The notes beneath the pieces are model-generated. The model was not told the DNA's origin. It ran no database searches and saw only the letters and a list, made by a program, of their open reading frames with translations. Of a stretch of DNA of 45,200 nt, positions 22,249 through 30,274 are shown piece by piece (the first letter of the stretch is position 1; each line of letters begins with the position of its first letter). Source of the DNA: Frigoribacterium sp. Leaf186 (GTDB lineage Bacteria > Actinomycetota > Actinomycetes > Actinomycetales > Microbacteriaceae). The stretch lies in assembly GCF_001423905.1 (NCBI RefSeq), contig NZ_LMPQ01000010.1, positions 368,618 through 413,817 of the forward strand, read 5' to 3'. The position numbers were made by a program, and so were the translations under genes.

Positions 22249-22274
22249 TATCGGCCCACCCCACCTGAGCGTTA
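22249..22274 (-). promoter_or_regulatory. FliA/WhiG-type promoter of the fliM operon
   Basis: On the minus strand TAAC (22274-22271), 15 bases, then GCCGATA (22255-22249). This is the sigma-28 pattern and occurs at the head of all four flagellar transcription units in the window. Transcription should start around 22241-22243, two to four bases before the GTG start of fliM. Confidence 0.8.
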
Positions 22275-22314
22275 GCCCAGGATCACGCGTACCCCCCGTA
22301 CTGGGTCGACGGGG

Positions 22315-23337
22315 TCAGTGCCCTGACGTCTCCTCCTTCTCGGTCGCGTGCTCCTTCGTCTCGGCCTTCGGCTGCTTCTGCGCGGGAGCCTCGGCCGTGG
22401 TCGAGGTGTCGGCCGCCTGCTGGACGGTGGGGTTGCGACCGTCGGTCACCGCGCCTCCCCCGGCGGCCGCCGCCTGTTCGAGCTGCGGCAGCAGGGCGCT
22501 GACCGCGTCGGACTGGTTCGACAGGACGACGATGTCGACGCGACGGTTCGCGGCGAGGTCGGCGTCGGCCGTGCCGGTGCTGAGCGGCCGCGACGAGCCG
22601 TAGCCGACGGACTGGATGTGGTCGGGCGCCATGCCGCCCCGCTCGACCAGGTCGCGCAGCACCTGGGTGGCGCGGGCGGACGAGAGCTCCCAGTTGGTGG
22701 CGAAGGGGGCGGTCGAGCTGCGCTGGTCGGCGTGGCCCTCGACGGACACGTCGTGGCCGGCGGTCTTGAGGACCGGGCCGATCGCGTTCATCACGCTGAC
22801 GGCGGTGCCGCTGAGGTCGGCGCTGTTCGTGCCGAAGAACGTCTCGGACCCGATCAGGCGGATCGTCAGCCCGCGGGCGTCGACCGCGAACTCGACGTCG
22901 CTGCTGAGGCCAGAGCCCTCGAGGTTCGCCGCCACGGCCGCCTTGATCGCCGTGAGGTCGTCGAGCTCGGCCTGCGCCGCGGTCGAGGCGGCGGCGGCCT
23001 GCTCGGCGGTCTGCTCCTCGCCCGACGCGGCCGTCTTGCTCATGTCGGTCTCGGTGCCGGTCGAGTAGCCCGCGCCCTCGGGCGTGACGTCGTCGGCGGC
23101 GACGACCGTGCCCGAGGCCGTGTCGATCTTGCCGACCTCGGTCTGGCCGAAGCCGGTCGCGAGCGAGTTGCGCAGGGCCATGTACTTGTCCTGGTCGACG
23201 GTCGACATCGCGTAGAGCACGATGAACATGCACATGAGCACGGTGATCATGTCCATGTACGAGGCCATCCAGCGCTCGTCGGGGTGCTCGTCCTCGCCGT
23301 GCCCCTTCTTCTTCCGGGCGCCGCGCGAGCCGCTCAT
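22315..23337 (-). CDS. motB: Flagellar stator protein MotB
   Basis: 340 aa from the ATG overlapping motA's stop (ATGA). Basic/acidic N-terminus, one transmembrane helix MITVLMCMFIVLYAMSTVD with the proton-carrying aspartate at residue 29 (SYMDM), plug region, and a C-terminal OmpA-like peptidoglycan-binding domain (FFGTNSADLSG, VEGHADQRSS, LSSARATQVLRDLVERGG, NRRVDIVV). A ~70-residue tail rich in A, E and K extends past the OmpA domain. With MotA it forms the ion channel that turns the motor and anchors it to the wall. The hydrophobic Asp context fits a proton rather than sodium type, but that is only inference. Confidence 0.96.
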   Translation of the reverse strand: MSGSRGARKKKGHGEDEHPDERWMASYMDMITVLMCMFIVLYAMSTVDQDKYMALRNSLATGFGQTEVGKIDTASGTVVAADDVTPEGAGYSTGTETDMSKTAASGEEQTAEQAAAASTAAQAELDDLTAIKAAVAANLEGSGLSSDVEFAVDARGLTIRLIGSETFFGTNSADLSGTAVSVMNAIGPVLKTAGHDVSVEGHADQRSSTAPFATNWELSSARATQVLRDLVERGGMAPDHIQSVGYGSSRPLSTGTADADLAANRRVDIVVLSNQSDAVSALLPQLEQAAAAGGGAVTDGRNPTVQQAADTSTTAEAPAQKQPKAETKEHATEKEETSGH

Positions 23338-24161
23338 GCCGCCAGCCCCTGGTCGTCGCCGGCCTTCTTCGCGCCGACCTTCGCCTTGGCGCCCTTGCCC
23401 GCCGCGCCCTCGAGCGCGTGGGTCGGCACCATCGCCTTGAGGCGTTCGCCGAGGAGGCGCGGCTGGCTTCCCGCCTGGACGGCCAGCACCCCCTCGAGCA
23501 GCAGCGTCATGCGGGCCTCGTCGAGGTCGGCGAGCTTCTTCAGGCGGGCGCCGAGCGGCAGCCACAGGAAGTTCGCCGTCAGCAGGCCCCACAGGGTCGC
23601 GACGAACGCCGCGGCGATCATGTGGCCGAGCTTGTCGGGCTCGGCGAGGTTCTCGAGCACGTGGGTGAGGCTGACGACCGTGCCCACGATGCCGACCGTC
23701 GGGGCGTACCCGCCGAGGCTCATGAAGAACTTGCTGGCGGTGCGGTCGGCGGCGAGGCGGGACTCCATCTCGTCCTCGAGCAGGATGCGCAGCTCTTCAC
23801 CGTCGGTGCCGTCGGCGATGTTCTGCAGGGCGCCCTTCATGAAGGGGTCGTCGAGCTTCTCGGCCTCCTGCTCGAGCGAGAGCAGGCCCTCGCTGCGGGC
23901 TTTCTCGGCGAGCGAGACGACGCCGTCGATGACCGACTGCGGCGGGACGACCTTGCCGGTGAACGCGCGGGGGATCTTCTTGAAGCTGAGGATGGCGTCC
24001 TTGATCGTCGTGCCGGCGATGCCGACGCCGATCGTGGCACCGAAGACGAGGATGATCGGGGCGGGCAGCAGCAGCCCGGCGATGCTGACGCCCTCGAGCT
24101 GGATCATGCCGAACAGGGCGCCCAGCGCGAGGACGATGCCGATGATCGTTGCGGGATCCAC
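23334..24161 (-). CDS. motA: Flagellar stator protein MotA
   Basis: 275 aa, start GTG at 24161 two bases after flbD. Four membrane helices: TIIGIVLALGALFGMIQLEG, LLPAPIILVFGATIGVGIAG, and the conserved pair from GYAPTVGIVGTVVSLTHVLEN to AAAFVATLWGLLTANFLWLP, including the prolines of the channel. The cytoplasmic loop has charged residues that push on FliG. A Lys/Ala tail contains a repeat copy nearby (23453-23462). Translationally coupled to motB. Confidence 0.96.
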   Translation of the reverse strand: MDPATIIGIVLALGALFGMIQLEGVSIAGLLLPAPIILVFGATIGVGIAGTTIKDAILSFKKIPRAFTGKVVPPQSVIDGVVSLAEKARSEGLLSLEQEAEKLDDPFMKGALQNIADGTDGEELRILLEDEMESRLAADRTASKFFMSLGGYAPTVGIVGTVVSLTHVLENLAEPDKLGHMIAAAFVATLWGLLTANFLWLPLGARLKKLADLDEARMTLLLEGVLAVQAGSQPRLLGERLKAMVPTHALEGAAGKGAKAKVGAKKAGDDQGLAA

Positions 24162-24163
24162 GG

Positions 24164-24553
24164 TCAGCGTCCCTGCGTGGTGTCGGACGGGGCGTGCACG
24201 GCGGGAGCCTGCACGGGGGGACGGAACTCGGTGACGCGACCCGCGCCTCCTGAACCGCTCGAGCCGCCCGAGCCGCTCGAGCCGCGGACGATGCCGAGCT
24301 GGGGGCCGGTCGAGGTGCGGTTGCCGAGCGCCCGGCTGGCCGGCGCGGTCGCGGAGGGCTCGTCGTAGGCGAGCGAGACGATGCGAGCCCGGTAGCGGGC
24401 GATCATCTCGATGACCTCGGCCATCGGCTCGGTCACGACGTACTTGGCGCCGTCGACCATGATCAGGACCGTGTCGGGCGTCTCGTGGATGCGCTCGATG
24501 AGGTCAGGGTTGACAGCGAATCTGCTGTCGTTGAGTCGCGTGACGACGATCAT
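24164..24553 (-). CDS. flbD: FlbD/SwrD-family flagellar protein
   Basis: 129 aa; the conserved part is the first ~65 residues: MIVVTRLNDSRFAVNPDLIE, RIHETPDTVLIMVDGAKYVV and EVIEMIARYRARIV, the whole length of typical FlbD. The remaining ~60 residues are low complexity (SGSGGSSGSGG, with a repeat 10-mer at 24241-24250). In Bacillus the homologue SwrD raises stator torque; fits its place just before motA-motB. AGGA precedes the ATG by seven bases. Its transcript begins at the promoter 24634-24659. Confidence 0.92.
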   Translation of the reverse strand: MIVVTRLNDSRFAVNPDLIERIHETPDTVLIMVDGAKYVVTEPMAEVIEMIARYRARIVSLAYDEPSATAPASRALGNRTSTGPQLGIVRGSSGSGGSSGSGGAGRVTEFRPPVQAPAVHAPSDTTQGR

Positions 24554-24577
24554 CGGCCCGTCCTAGGTCTGTGTCCG

Positions 24578-24599
24578 CTGCCTCCGTCCGTGGGGGCAG
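24578..24599 (-). promoter_or_regulatory. Leader hairpin of flbD with two GGA motifs in its loop
   Basis: Read on the minus strand: stem CTGCC / GGCAG around the loop CCCACGGACGGA, about 25 bases before the flbD ATG. CsrA sites typically have ANGGA in a hairpin loop. The loop's CACGGACGGA is also a perfect complement of TCCGTCCGTG at the start of fliM. Confidence 0.4.
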
Positions 24600-24633
24600 G
24601 TGTCGCTGCTCGTCCTGAGCGGCTACGGAGCAC

Positions 24634-24659
24634 TATCGGCCGGTGGTGGCGGGGCGTTA
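24634..24659 (-). promoter_or_regulatory. FliA/WhiG-type promoter of flbD-motA-motB
   Basis: Minus strand TAAC (24659-24656), 15-base spacer, GCCGATA (24640-24634). Predicted leader of about 75 bases to flbD. The element lies just inside the junction with the accessory block, so after the separation from flgE this unit has its own flagellar-class promoter. Confidence 0.8.
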
Positions 24660-24767
24660 GGTGTGGGGGTTCGGCGGCATCGCAGGGAGTTGTCCCCAGG
24701 GCTGCCGCTGCGGCCATCACGTTCGCTATGGTGTGTGACATTGCTCATATCGACGAGGGGAGCCGCC

Positions 24768-25067
24768 GTGGCGCGGTACATCGACATCGATCTGGAGGCG
24801 CTGGCCGCGTTGTCGCGCGACCTCCAGACCCTGCACGCCGAGCTGTCGTCCGGCAGCGCCGGTGCCGCGAGTGACGGCATCGGCTCGCCACGACTGCGGT
24901 CGGCCGTCGAGGCGTTCTCCGACGACTGGGCGATCGCCCGCGGGCGCATGCTCGAGTCGGTCGCGGCGGTGGGCGCCATGGCCGAGAGCGCCGGCAAGAC
25001 CTTCACGCAGGTCGACGGCGACCTCGCCCGGGCCCTCGAGCCGTCGGACGCGGCGGGTGCGTCGTGA
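24768..25067 (+). CDS. WXG100-like small helical protein
   Basis: 99 aa from a GTG with GAGGGG seven bases upstream; an upstream in-frame ATG (24600) would read through the flbD promoter and is rejected. The start ARYIDIDLEALAALSRDLQTL and later VEAFSDDWAIARGRMLESV, then AVGAMAESAGKTFTQVDGDL form two long amphipathic helices with a central W, the size and shape of WXG100/ESX-type substrates, though the exact W-x-G is DDW-A-I. Such proteins are exported by type VII secretion as heterodimers or carry partner effectors. First gene of a seven-gene plus-strand cassette linked by stop/start overlaps. Confidence 0.65.
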   Translation: MARYIDIDLEALAALSRDLQTLHAELSSGSAGAASDGIGSPRLRSAVEAFSDDWAIARGRMLESVAAVGAMAESAGKTFTQVDGDLARALEPSDAAGAS

Positions 25068-26320
25068 GTCGCCCGTGGGACTGGAGCCCCCTCGACCTGC
25101 CCGCCCACCCCGTCCCCGGTGATCCGACCGAGATCCGGTCGTCGGCCGCCGCCGCTCGGGCCACGGGCACGTCGATCGAGACGCAGTCGCGACGGTTGCG
25201 GCGGTTGGCGAAGGCCGACGGGTGGGACTCCGAGTCGGGGCGCACCTTCACGACGTCGGCCGAACCCCTCGCCGACGCGATCGACCGGGCGAAGCAGCGC
25301 TACCTCGATCTCGCCGCCGCCCTCGACACGTACGCGGACGGCCTCGACGACCTGCAGCGGCAGGCCGATCGAGCCCGCCTCGACGCCGACGACGCGAAGG
25401 AGGCGCGGCGCACGGCCGACAGGTTCGTCGTCCCCGGCGAGACCGACCCCGTCGAGGTCGAGCGACAAGAGGCGGCCCGGACGCGGGCCGTCGAGCTCGC
25501 CGACGCCGACCTCGCCGACGCGAAGGCGGTGATCACTCGCCTCGTCGGCAGCGGAGGCGACGCCTCGGGCGAGTACGGCGCCCTCAACGACCGCGCGATC
25601 GCGGCCATCCGCCTGGCCGGCGACGACGAGCTGCGCGACACCTGGTGGGACGGGGTGAAGCAGGTGGTGCACGACGCGCAAGAAGCCCTGAACATCACCA
25701 AGGACGTCCTCAGCATTCTCGGCTTCGTCCTCGGCCTCGCCGCGATGTTCGCCGGCCCCTTGGCTCCGCTGTTGCTCGGACTCTCGATCGCCGTGGCGGC
25801 CCTCTCACTCCTGATCACGCTGGCCCAGGCCGTGGCCGGCGACGCGACACCCGCAGACGTGCTCGGTGACATCGCCAACCTCGGGATGGCCTGCGTCGGC
25901 CTGGGCGGACTCCGCGCTGTCAGCCGGGCCGTGACGGCCACGAAGACGTCGGTGACCCACTCCGGGGCGGCCGTTCGAGCCAACGCGGCCGCACCGAAGC
26001 ATGCCAATGCCGTCAGGGCGCAGGCTCGTCGTGAGCTCTTGGCCCGAGCGGATGCCATCGGACGCAATCCGACGGTCCGATTCGTGGACGAGCTGGTGGG
26101 CGGCGGTGGCCTCGAGCTCTTCCTCGTCCGACGCCTGGCACGGGGTGGGCCTTCCGCCACCGCCCACTACGGCCCCGGGATGCTCTGGGCTGGCATCAGC
26201 GGACCAGTGGGACTCGTGGGACACGTCGGAGACGTGGTCACGATCAAGACGATCGTGTCCGACCTCACCGACGGGTCGTATCGACAGAAACGACGCGAAC
26301 CGGTCGTGGGCTCCCTGTGA
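25064..26320 (+). CDS. WXG/LXG-like polymorphic effector-type protein with membrane segments
   Basis: 418 aa; GTG start overlaps the previous stop (GTGA). Residues ~1-190 are helical coiled-coil-like with a GWDSESGRTF turn near residue 53 (a W-x-G-like bend), resembling the N-terminal targeting part of type VII substrates. Two hydrophobic segments follow (ILGFVLGLAAMFAGPLAPLL and LGLSIAVAALSLLITLAQAV, ~222-262), then a ~150-residue C-terminal part with a Gly-rich hydrophobic end (GPGMLWAGISGPVGLVGHVG). I recognise no nuclease, ADP-ribosyltransferase or other toxin motif. Contains a GGAGGCGCGG copy at 25399-25408. A secreted or membrane-inserting protein is plausible; toxicity is not shown. 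Confidence 0.55.
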   Translation: MSRPWDWSPLDLPAHPVPGDPTEIRSSAAAARATGTSIETQSRRLRRLAKADGWDSESGRTFTTSAEPLADAIDRAKQRYLDLAAALDTYADGLDDLQRQADRARLDADDAKEARRTADRFVVPGETDPVEVERQEAARTRAVELADADLADAKAVITRLVGSGGDASGEYGALNDRAIAAIRLAGDDELRDTWWDGVKQVVHDAQEALNITKDVLSILGFVLGLAAMFAGPLAPLLLGLSIAVAALSLLITLAQAVAGDATPADVLGDIANLGMACVGLGGLRAVSRAVTATKTSVTHSGAAVRANAAAPKHANAVRAQARRELLARADAIGRNPTVRFVDELVGGGGLELFLVRRLARGGPSATAHYGPGMLWAGISGPVGLVGHVGDVVTIKTIVSDLTDGSYRQKRREPVVGSL

Positions 26321-26955
26321 GCGAGACCTTCTCGCTCACGTTTCCCGCGTCCTGGCGACGTGCCGATCTGAGGAACGACAGCTCGGTCGAATGCGAACGA
26401 CTGGCCAGGGCAGCGTTCGACGGACTCCCCGACAGGGATTCTCGGGACGTCACGTTGGCGCGGCGCCGCTACCGAGAGGCCCTCGTGACACCGGTCACGC
26501 GAGCACGTGCGGTCGGCGCACTCGATCTGTACTTCTTCGCCGGAACATCTCGGACGGGCATCGGACCGATGTCGCTCATGTCGCTCGTCGTGCGTGCGGG
26601 CCCGCAGGAGGGCGACCCGACCAGGGCTCTGCTCCGACTGGGACTTCCCCCGTCTTCCATCGGAGCTCTCGAGGACGCAGAGGTCGCCTGGTCTCGATGC
26701 GTCCAGCGGGTGAGCCGATCGGTGCACGAGTGGACAGGTGTCCTGCACGACGCGTTCGACCTCGATGCGATCGCTGCAGGAACAGCGAGGACGTCGGCTT
26801 CCTTGTCGCAGGGCACCGTCCACTACGCGACGGACATCCGGGACTCACCGGGAAACTTCCTCGTCCTGTCCGGGTCCACTCTCGGGACGTCGCTGCTCGG
26901 AGCGCAGATCGCCCATCTCGACTCGATCGTCAGGACGTTCTCGTGGACGGGCTGA
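26317..26955 (+). CDS. Unrecognised protein of the WXG cassette
   Basis: 212 aa, GTG start overlapping the preceding stop. SETFSLTFPASWRRADLRND, then charged segments and YREALVTPVTRARAVGALDL; LDLYFFAGTSRTGIGPMSLM is the most hydrophobic part but not a clear membrane helix. Soluble, alpha/beta-looking. Similar in flavour to the small 'hypothetical' proteins that accompany WXG100 genes in actinobacteria; it may be a chaperone or immunity-type partner by position only. GC in this gene is lower than in flagellar genes (37 of 60 bases in one line counted). Confidence 0.6.
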   Translation: MSETFSLTFPASWRRADLRNDSSVECERLARAAFDGLPDRDSRDVTLARRRYREALVTPVTRARAVGALDLYFFAGTSRTGIGPMSLMSLVVRAGPQEGDPTRALLRLGLPPSSIGALEDAEVAWSRCVQRVSRSVHEWTGVLHDAFDLDAIAAGTARTSASLSQGTVHYATDIRDSPGNFLVLSGSTLGTSLLGAQIAHLDSIVRTFSWTG

Positions 26956-28280
26956 CGTCGACACGGGCAGCGGTCCCCTTCGTCACCGCTACGTCGAGGA
27001 GCCCCCTCCTGGCCGGGGCTCGAGCGCACGTCGCTGCTGGACTCGACGATCGGGGCGCCCTCGTCCTCGTCGATGCTCGGGGGCGCCTCCGCGTGCTCTC
27101 CCCCCGAGAGGACGTCATCCGGGTCGGCTGGAGTTCGTCGGAGTCGCAGACGTTTCCGCTGACGCCGTTCGGCCAGGAGGGCGCAGCGTGGATCGAGACC
27201 CGACAGGGCACGTTCGTCTGGCCCCTGCACGAATGGTGGCCGGGGCACAGATACCTGCGTCCCGACCTCATGATGCGGAGTGCCGGCTTCGCGTCACTCG
27301 CTGAGCAGCTCGACGTACCCCTGGTCGCTGCCGACCCGTTCCTGTCGGGAACCCCGGCCCCCGGCGACCTCGTCCTCGTCGGCCTCCGACCCACTCGAGA
27401 GAAGCGCTTCTGGCTCGGCGTCGAGGTGGCTGCGACAATCACGGTCGTTCTCGCGTTCGTCGTGGTCGCCGTGACCTCCTGGCTGACCGTGCAGCTGAAG
27501 GACGCGTCACCCTTCGTGGTCGGTGAGACCGTTCTCAGCGTCGCACTCGCCTGCACGGGTGTGACGGTCTCGGCGTCCTGTGTCGAATGGCTACCGGTCC
27601 CGACGAGGCGCTACCGCCGCGAACACGCCGTCCGCCCCCGATCGCCGCGACGCTTCGCGCACCGAGCCTGTCTCTGGGCGGAAGCAGACGGGTTGCACCT
27701 GCGAGATCAACTCTCCGTGAGCATGGCCTTCGTCACAGGCACCCGCCGGGTGGCCTCCGACACCGAGTTGGTGTCGTACGCCCTTCGTTCTCGCAAGACG
27801 GCGGGGTCCCTCGCGCTCGTCGACCGTTCGGGGGTCGAACGAGTGACGTTGCCCATGACGCTCTGGGCCCCGGACGACACCAGTCGCAACCGTTTGTTCG
27901 AAGTCCTGAACTCGGCCGGACTCACGAAGACGCAGCTGCCCGGGCCAGCGCCCCAGCAGGCCTGTTCGTTCGGGCCCGAGTTCAACCGGGGGCTGCACGT
28001 CGACGCAGCCGCCGGGAACAGTGCCTTGCAGACACGAATGCTCGCCCCGAGCATCCGCCTCATCGCCCTGTCGATCGTGGGCGTGGTCTTCCTCCGCTCC
28101 GGCGCTGGCCCGACTCTCGAGTCCTCGCAGACCGAGCTGCTCGTCGGGGTGGCGACGGTCTCCACGGTCATCTCGGTCGTCGCGTTCACGAGCGTTCTCG
28201 CCCGCCTGATCGCCATGTCCCGATCGACGTCTCGGACGACTCGAGAGGTCCAGGGCTCACGAACTGGGGATGCTCCGTGA
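26943..28280 (+). CDS. Membrane protein of the WXG cassette, unknown function
   Basis: 445 aa from GTG 26943, overlapping the previous gene by 13 bases; the much longer open frame upstream belongs to other genes' shadows. N-terminal soluble part (~150 residues), then hydrophobic segments: VEVAATITVVLAFVVVAVTS (~155-175), LSVALACTGVTVSASCV (~195), and near the C-terminus IRLIALSIVGVVFL and LLVGVATVSTVISVVAFTSV. Four helices with cytoplasmic or external loops of ~200 residues. No family recognised. Likely inner-membrane partner of the neighbours. Confidence 0.65.
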   Translation: MDGLTSTRAAVPFVTATSRSPLLAGARAHVAAGLDDRGALVLVDARGRLRVLSPREDVIRVGWSSSESQTFPLTPFGQEGAAWIETRQGTFVWPLHEWWPGHRYLRPDLMMRSAGFASLAEQLDVPLVAADPFLSGTPAPGDLVLVGLRPTREKRFWLGVEVAATITVVLAFVVVAVTSWLTVQLKDASPFVVGETVLSVALACTGVTVSASCVEWLPVPTRRYRREHAVRPRSPRRFAHRACLWAEADGLHLRDQLSVSMAFVTGTRRVASDTELVSYALRSRKTAGSLALVDRSGVERVTLPMTLWAPDDTSRNRLFEVLNSAGLTKTQLPGPAPQQACSFGPEFNRGLHVDAAAGNSALQTRMLAPSIRLIALSIVGVVFLRSGAGPTLESSQTELLVGVATVSTVISVVAFTSVLARLIAMSRSTSRTTREVQGSRTGDAP

Positions 28281-28798
28281 ACATCACCTTCACCCATGAC
28301 GACGCCTGGCGACTCGTACACGACAGGCACTCGCCCCAGCGCGTCGATCTGTCCGACGGTGGAGGGCTGCAGGGTGTGGAAGAGCTCATGGCCGCATTGG
28401 TGGACTTCGACTTCGCCTTGGCGCGCATCGACGCCTCAGCCGGCCTGATCGGCTGGGCCGCAGTGGTCATCGTGCAAGACGCCGAGGATGTCTCCTGTCC
28501 GCACCTCGATGCTCTCGGTCGAGGCCGGAGGATCGACCGACCCGACCACGACCACCCCTCGACGATCATGGGCCCCGCCTGCCGAACCGAGAACGTGCGC
28601 ATTCTCGGACCCTGCCTGGACCCGACGTCGTGTGCTGCGGTCACGCGCGTCACGTGGTCCTGGGTCGTCCCCGATGCGGACGGTGCCCGCCAGGTCGTTC
28701 TCCTCGTCACCGAGTGCCCCCACCCCCGACCCGCGGATCTCGTCGTACCCGAGGTCGACGACATCGCGCGGCACCTCCGGATCTCGAGGTCGGCGTGA
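28277..28798 (+). CDS. Unrecognised soluble protein of the WXG cassette
   Basis: 173 aa, GTG start overlapping the previous stop. NITFTHDDAWRLVHDRHSPQ, LMAALVDFDFALARIDASAG, GWAAVVIVQDAEDV and WSWVVPDADGARQVVLLVTE suggest an alpha/beta domain. Four cysteines are spread through the middle (CPHL, ACRT, GPCLD, SCAAV), unusual for this proteome; whether they bind metal cannot be told. No membrane segment or signal. Confidence 0.6.
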   Translation: MNITFTHDDAWRLVHDRHSPQRVDLSDGGGLQGVEELMAALVDFDFALARIDASAGLIGWAAVVIVQDAEDVSCPHLDALGRGRRIDRPDHDHPSTIMGPACRTENVRILGPCLDPTSCAAVTRVTWSWVVPDADGARQVVLLVTECPHPRPADLVVPEVDDIARHLRISRSA

Positions 28799-29424
28799 GT
28801 GATCAGGCGTCACCGACGTGGAAGGGCAGCGGTGTGAATCGTGTTCTGCGTCCACGGTGGCGACACTACGCACGAAACGTGATCATCTCAGTCGGGTCAA
28901 CGGGCCTGATCCCGTTCACCGTCCGGGATTCAGCGCTGGGCTGGGCGCTTGCCGCAGTAGTCCTGGCATTCGTCCTCGGTGGCATCAGCATCTACATGTT
29001 GACCACCCGCGTCATCTTGCTGGACGACGGATTGAGCTACTCACGCTTCTTCGTGGCTCGACACATCGCGAGGACACGCCCGACTTCGGGGATCTTTGCC
29101 AACGTTGACGGCCCTCGGCCCGTTCTCCGGCTCATTCTGGGACGGGGCAGGCAGCCGATCATGCGGCTGACCGGCGCCTGTTGGTCCACTCCCGACCTGG
29201 AACGGATCTCGCGCCACTTTCCACTCAGGTACTCCAACGGGAACGGCCTGTTGAGCCCTGCGGAGGCAGACGCCTTGGCGCCCGGCATGCTGTCGCCGTT
29301 CCAGCGGCACCCTTGGGCGACGCTCGTCATCACCGTGTGCCTGACGATGGTCGCCGCGGTCCTTCTCGGCCTGGCCATCTGGTCACTCAGAACTCCCTCG
29401 GTCGTCGCGGCGTCGAGCGCATGA
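28795..29424 (+). CDS. Small membrane protein with PH-like domain, WXG cassette
   Basis: 209 aa from a GTG overlapping the previous stop; a second GTG at 'VNRVLRPRW' 11 codons later has a GAAGGG site and is also possible. Hydrophobic segments ALGWALAAVVLAFVLGGISI and, C-terminal, ATLVITVCLTMVAAVLLGLA. Between them TTRVILLDDGLSYSRFFVAR resembles bacterial PH (bPH2/YdbS-like) domains. GC of a sampled line is only 58%. Confidence 0.6.
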   Translation: MSDQASPTWKGSGVNRVLRPRWRHYARNVIISVGSTGLIPFTVRDSALGWALAAVVLAFVLGGISIYMLTTRVILLDDGLSYSRFFVARHIARTRPTSGIFANVDGPRPVLRLILGRGRQPIMRLTGACWSTPDLERISRHFPLRYSNGNGLLSPAEADALAPGMLSPFQRHPWATLVITVCLTMVAAVLLGLAIWSLRTPSVVAASSA

Positions 29425-29524
29425 CGAGCGAGCCAGCCACTTTCGTCAACCATCTCGCGAGAGGCCTGTCTTGGCGTCCTGAACCCCGATCCCCACACCG
29501 AACCTCCCCACAGAAAGAATGTGC

Positions 29525-30112
29525 ATGAACGCGACGACCACCCCGCCCGTGACATACCGCCCCGACTGGTCGCACTTCTGGTCGAAGGCCAAAGCTCGCC
29601 TGATCTTCATTCCCGTGGCGTTCCTCCTCGGCGGATACCGCCTGGGTGGTGCGTTCATCCCCGTCGTCATTGCGACGATCGCCATCGCAGGGATCGGACT
29701 GTGGCTGTATCTGCGAACGACGCGCCTCACGGTGTCCGACAGTGCCGTGAGCAGACGCAGGTGGGGACGCACCACGACGGTGGAGCTCGACGGCTCACAG
29801 CGCGGAATCCTGTGCACCCTCAACCTGGGTGTGCAGAACCTCGCATACCTCACCGTTCGGGACGGCAAGGGCCGCCGCATCGTCCTCACCGAGGCCAACT
29901 GGCCCGGCGAACAGTTGCGCGCGATCGCCCAGCATGCACGGCTCACGATCATGCCCGCCGATCAGGTCTTCTCGGGCAAGAAGGCCGCCCAGGTCGTCCC
30001 GGGCGTCATTCCGATCACTACGCGACGCCCGGTGCTCTGCGCCCTCGTGGCGCTCGTCGCCTTGCTCGCCGTCATCGTGCCCTTCGCCGTCGTCGTGGCC
30101 GGCGCGGCCTGA
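29525..30112 (+). CDS. PH-like membrane protein closing the WXG cassette
   Basis: About 195 aa; the ATG at 29519 is in frame and equally possible, neither has a strong ribosome site (AGAAAG upstream). Two adjacent helices (ARLIFIPVAFLLGGYRLGG, FIPVVIATIAIAGIGLWLYL), then a bPH-like domain TTRLTVSDSAVSRRRWGRTT, and a C-terminal helix LCALVALVALLAVIVPFAVV. It is organised like the previous gene and could be a diverged duplicate. A 94-base gap (29425-29518) separates it from that gene, holding nothing I recognise; a large hairpin follows 14 bases after its stop. Confidence 0.65.
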   Translation: MNATTTPPVTYRPDWSHFWSKAKARLIFIPVAFLLGGYRLGGAFIPVVIATIAIAGIGLWLYLRTTRLTVSDSAVSRRRWGRTTTVELDGSQRGILCTLNLGVQNLAYLTVRDGKGRRIVLTEANWPGEQLRAIAQHARLTIMPADQVFSGKKAAQVVPGVIPITTRRPVLCALVALVALLAVIVPFAVVVAGAA

Positions 30113-30126
30113 CCACTGCTGCACGA

Positions 30127-30184
30127 CACCGTCGAGTGGACGAGACGCCGTCGAGTGCGGCGGCGTCTTGTCCACTCGACGGTG
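30127..30184 (+). terminator. Long hairpin terminator after the WXG cassette
   Basis: Arms 30127-30150 and 30161-30184 pair over 24 positions (one G.T) with a 10-base loop. The arms begin CACCGTCGAGTGGAC and end GTCCACTCGACGGTG; GTCGAGTG also recurs in the loop. No T tract. It marks the end of the low-GC cassette. Confidence 0.75.
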
Positions 30185-30274
30185 CGGCAGGCTGGGCGGC
30201 AGGCGCGGCAGGCCGCGCGGCAGGCGGGCGCGGCGCGTCACGTGCGCGAAACGAGGGGCTGGCAGGATGTGCCG

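Noticed and set aside
24703-24732. Housekeeping promoter for the WXG cassette using TATGGT at 24727-24732
   Set aside because: No acceptable -35 hexamer at 16-18 bases upstream.
24600-24767. N-terminal extension of the WXG100-like protein from the ATG at 24600
   Set aside because: It would translate through the flbD promoter region; the GTG at 24768 has a good ribosome site and starts the recognisable domain.
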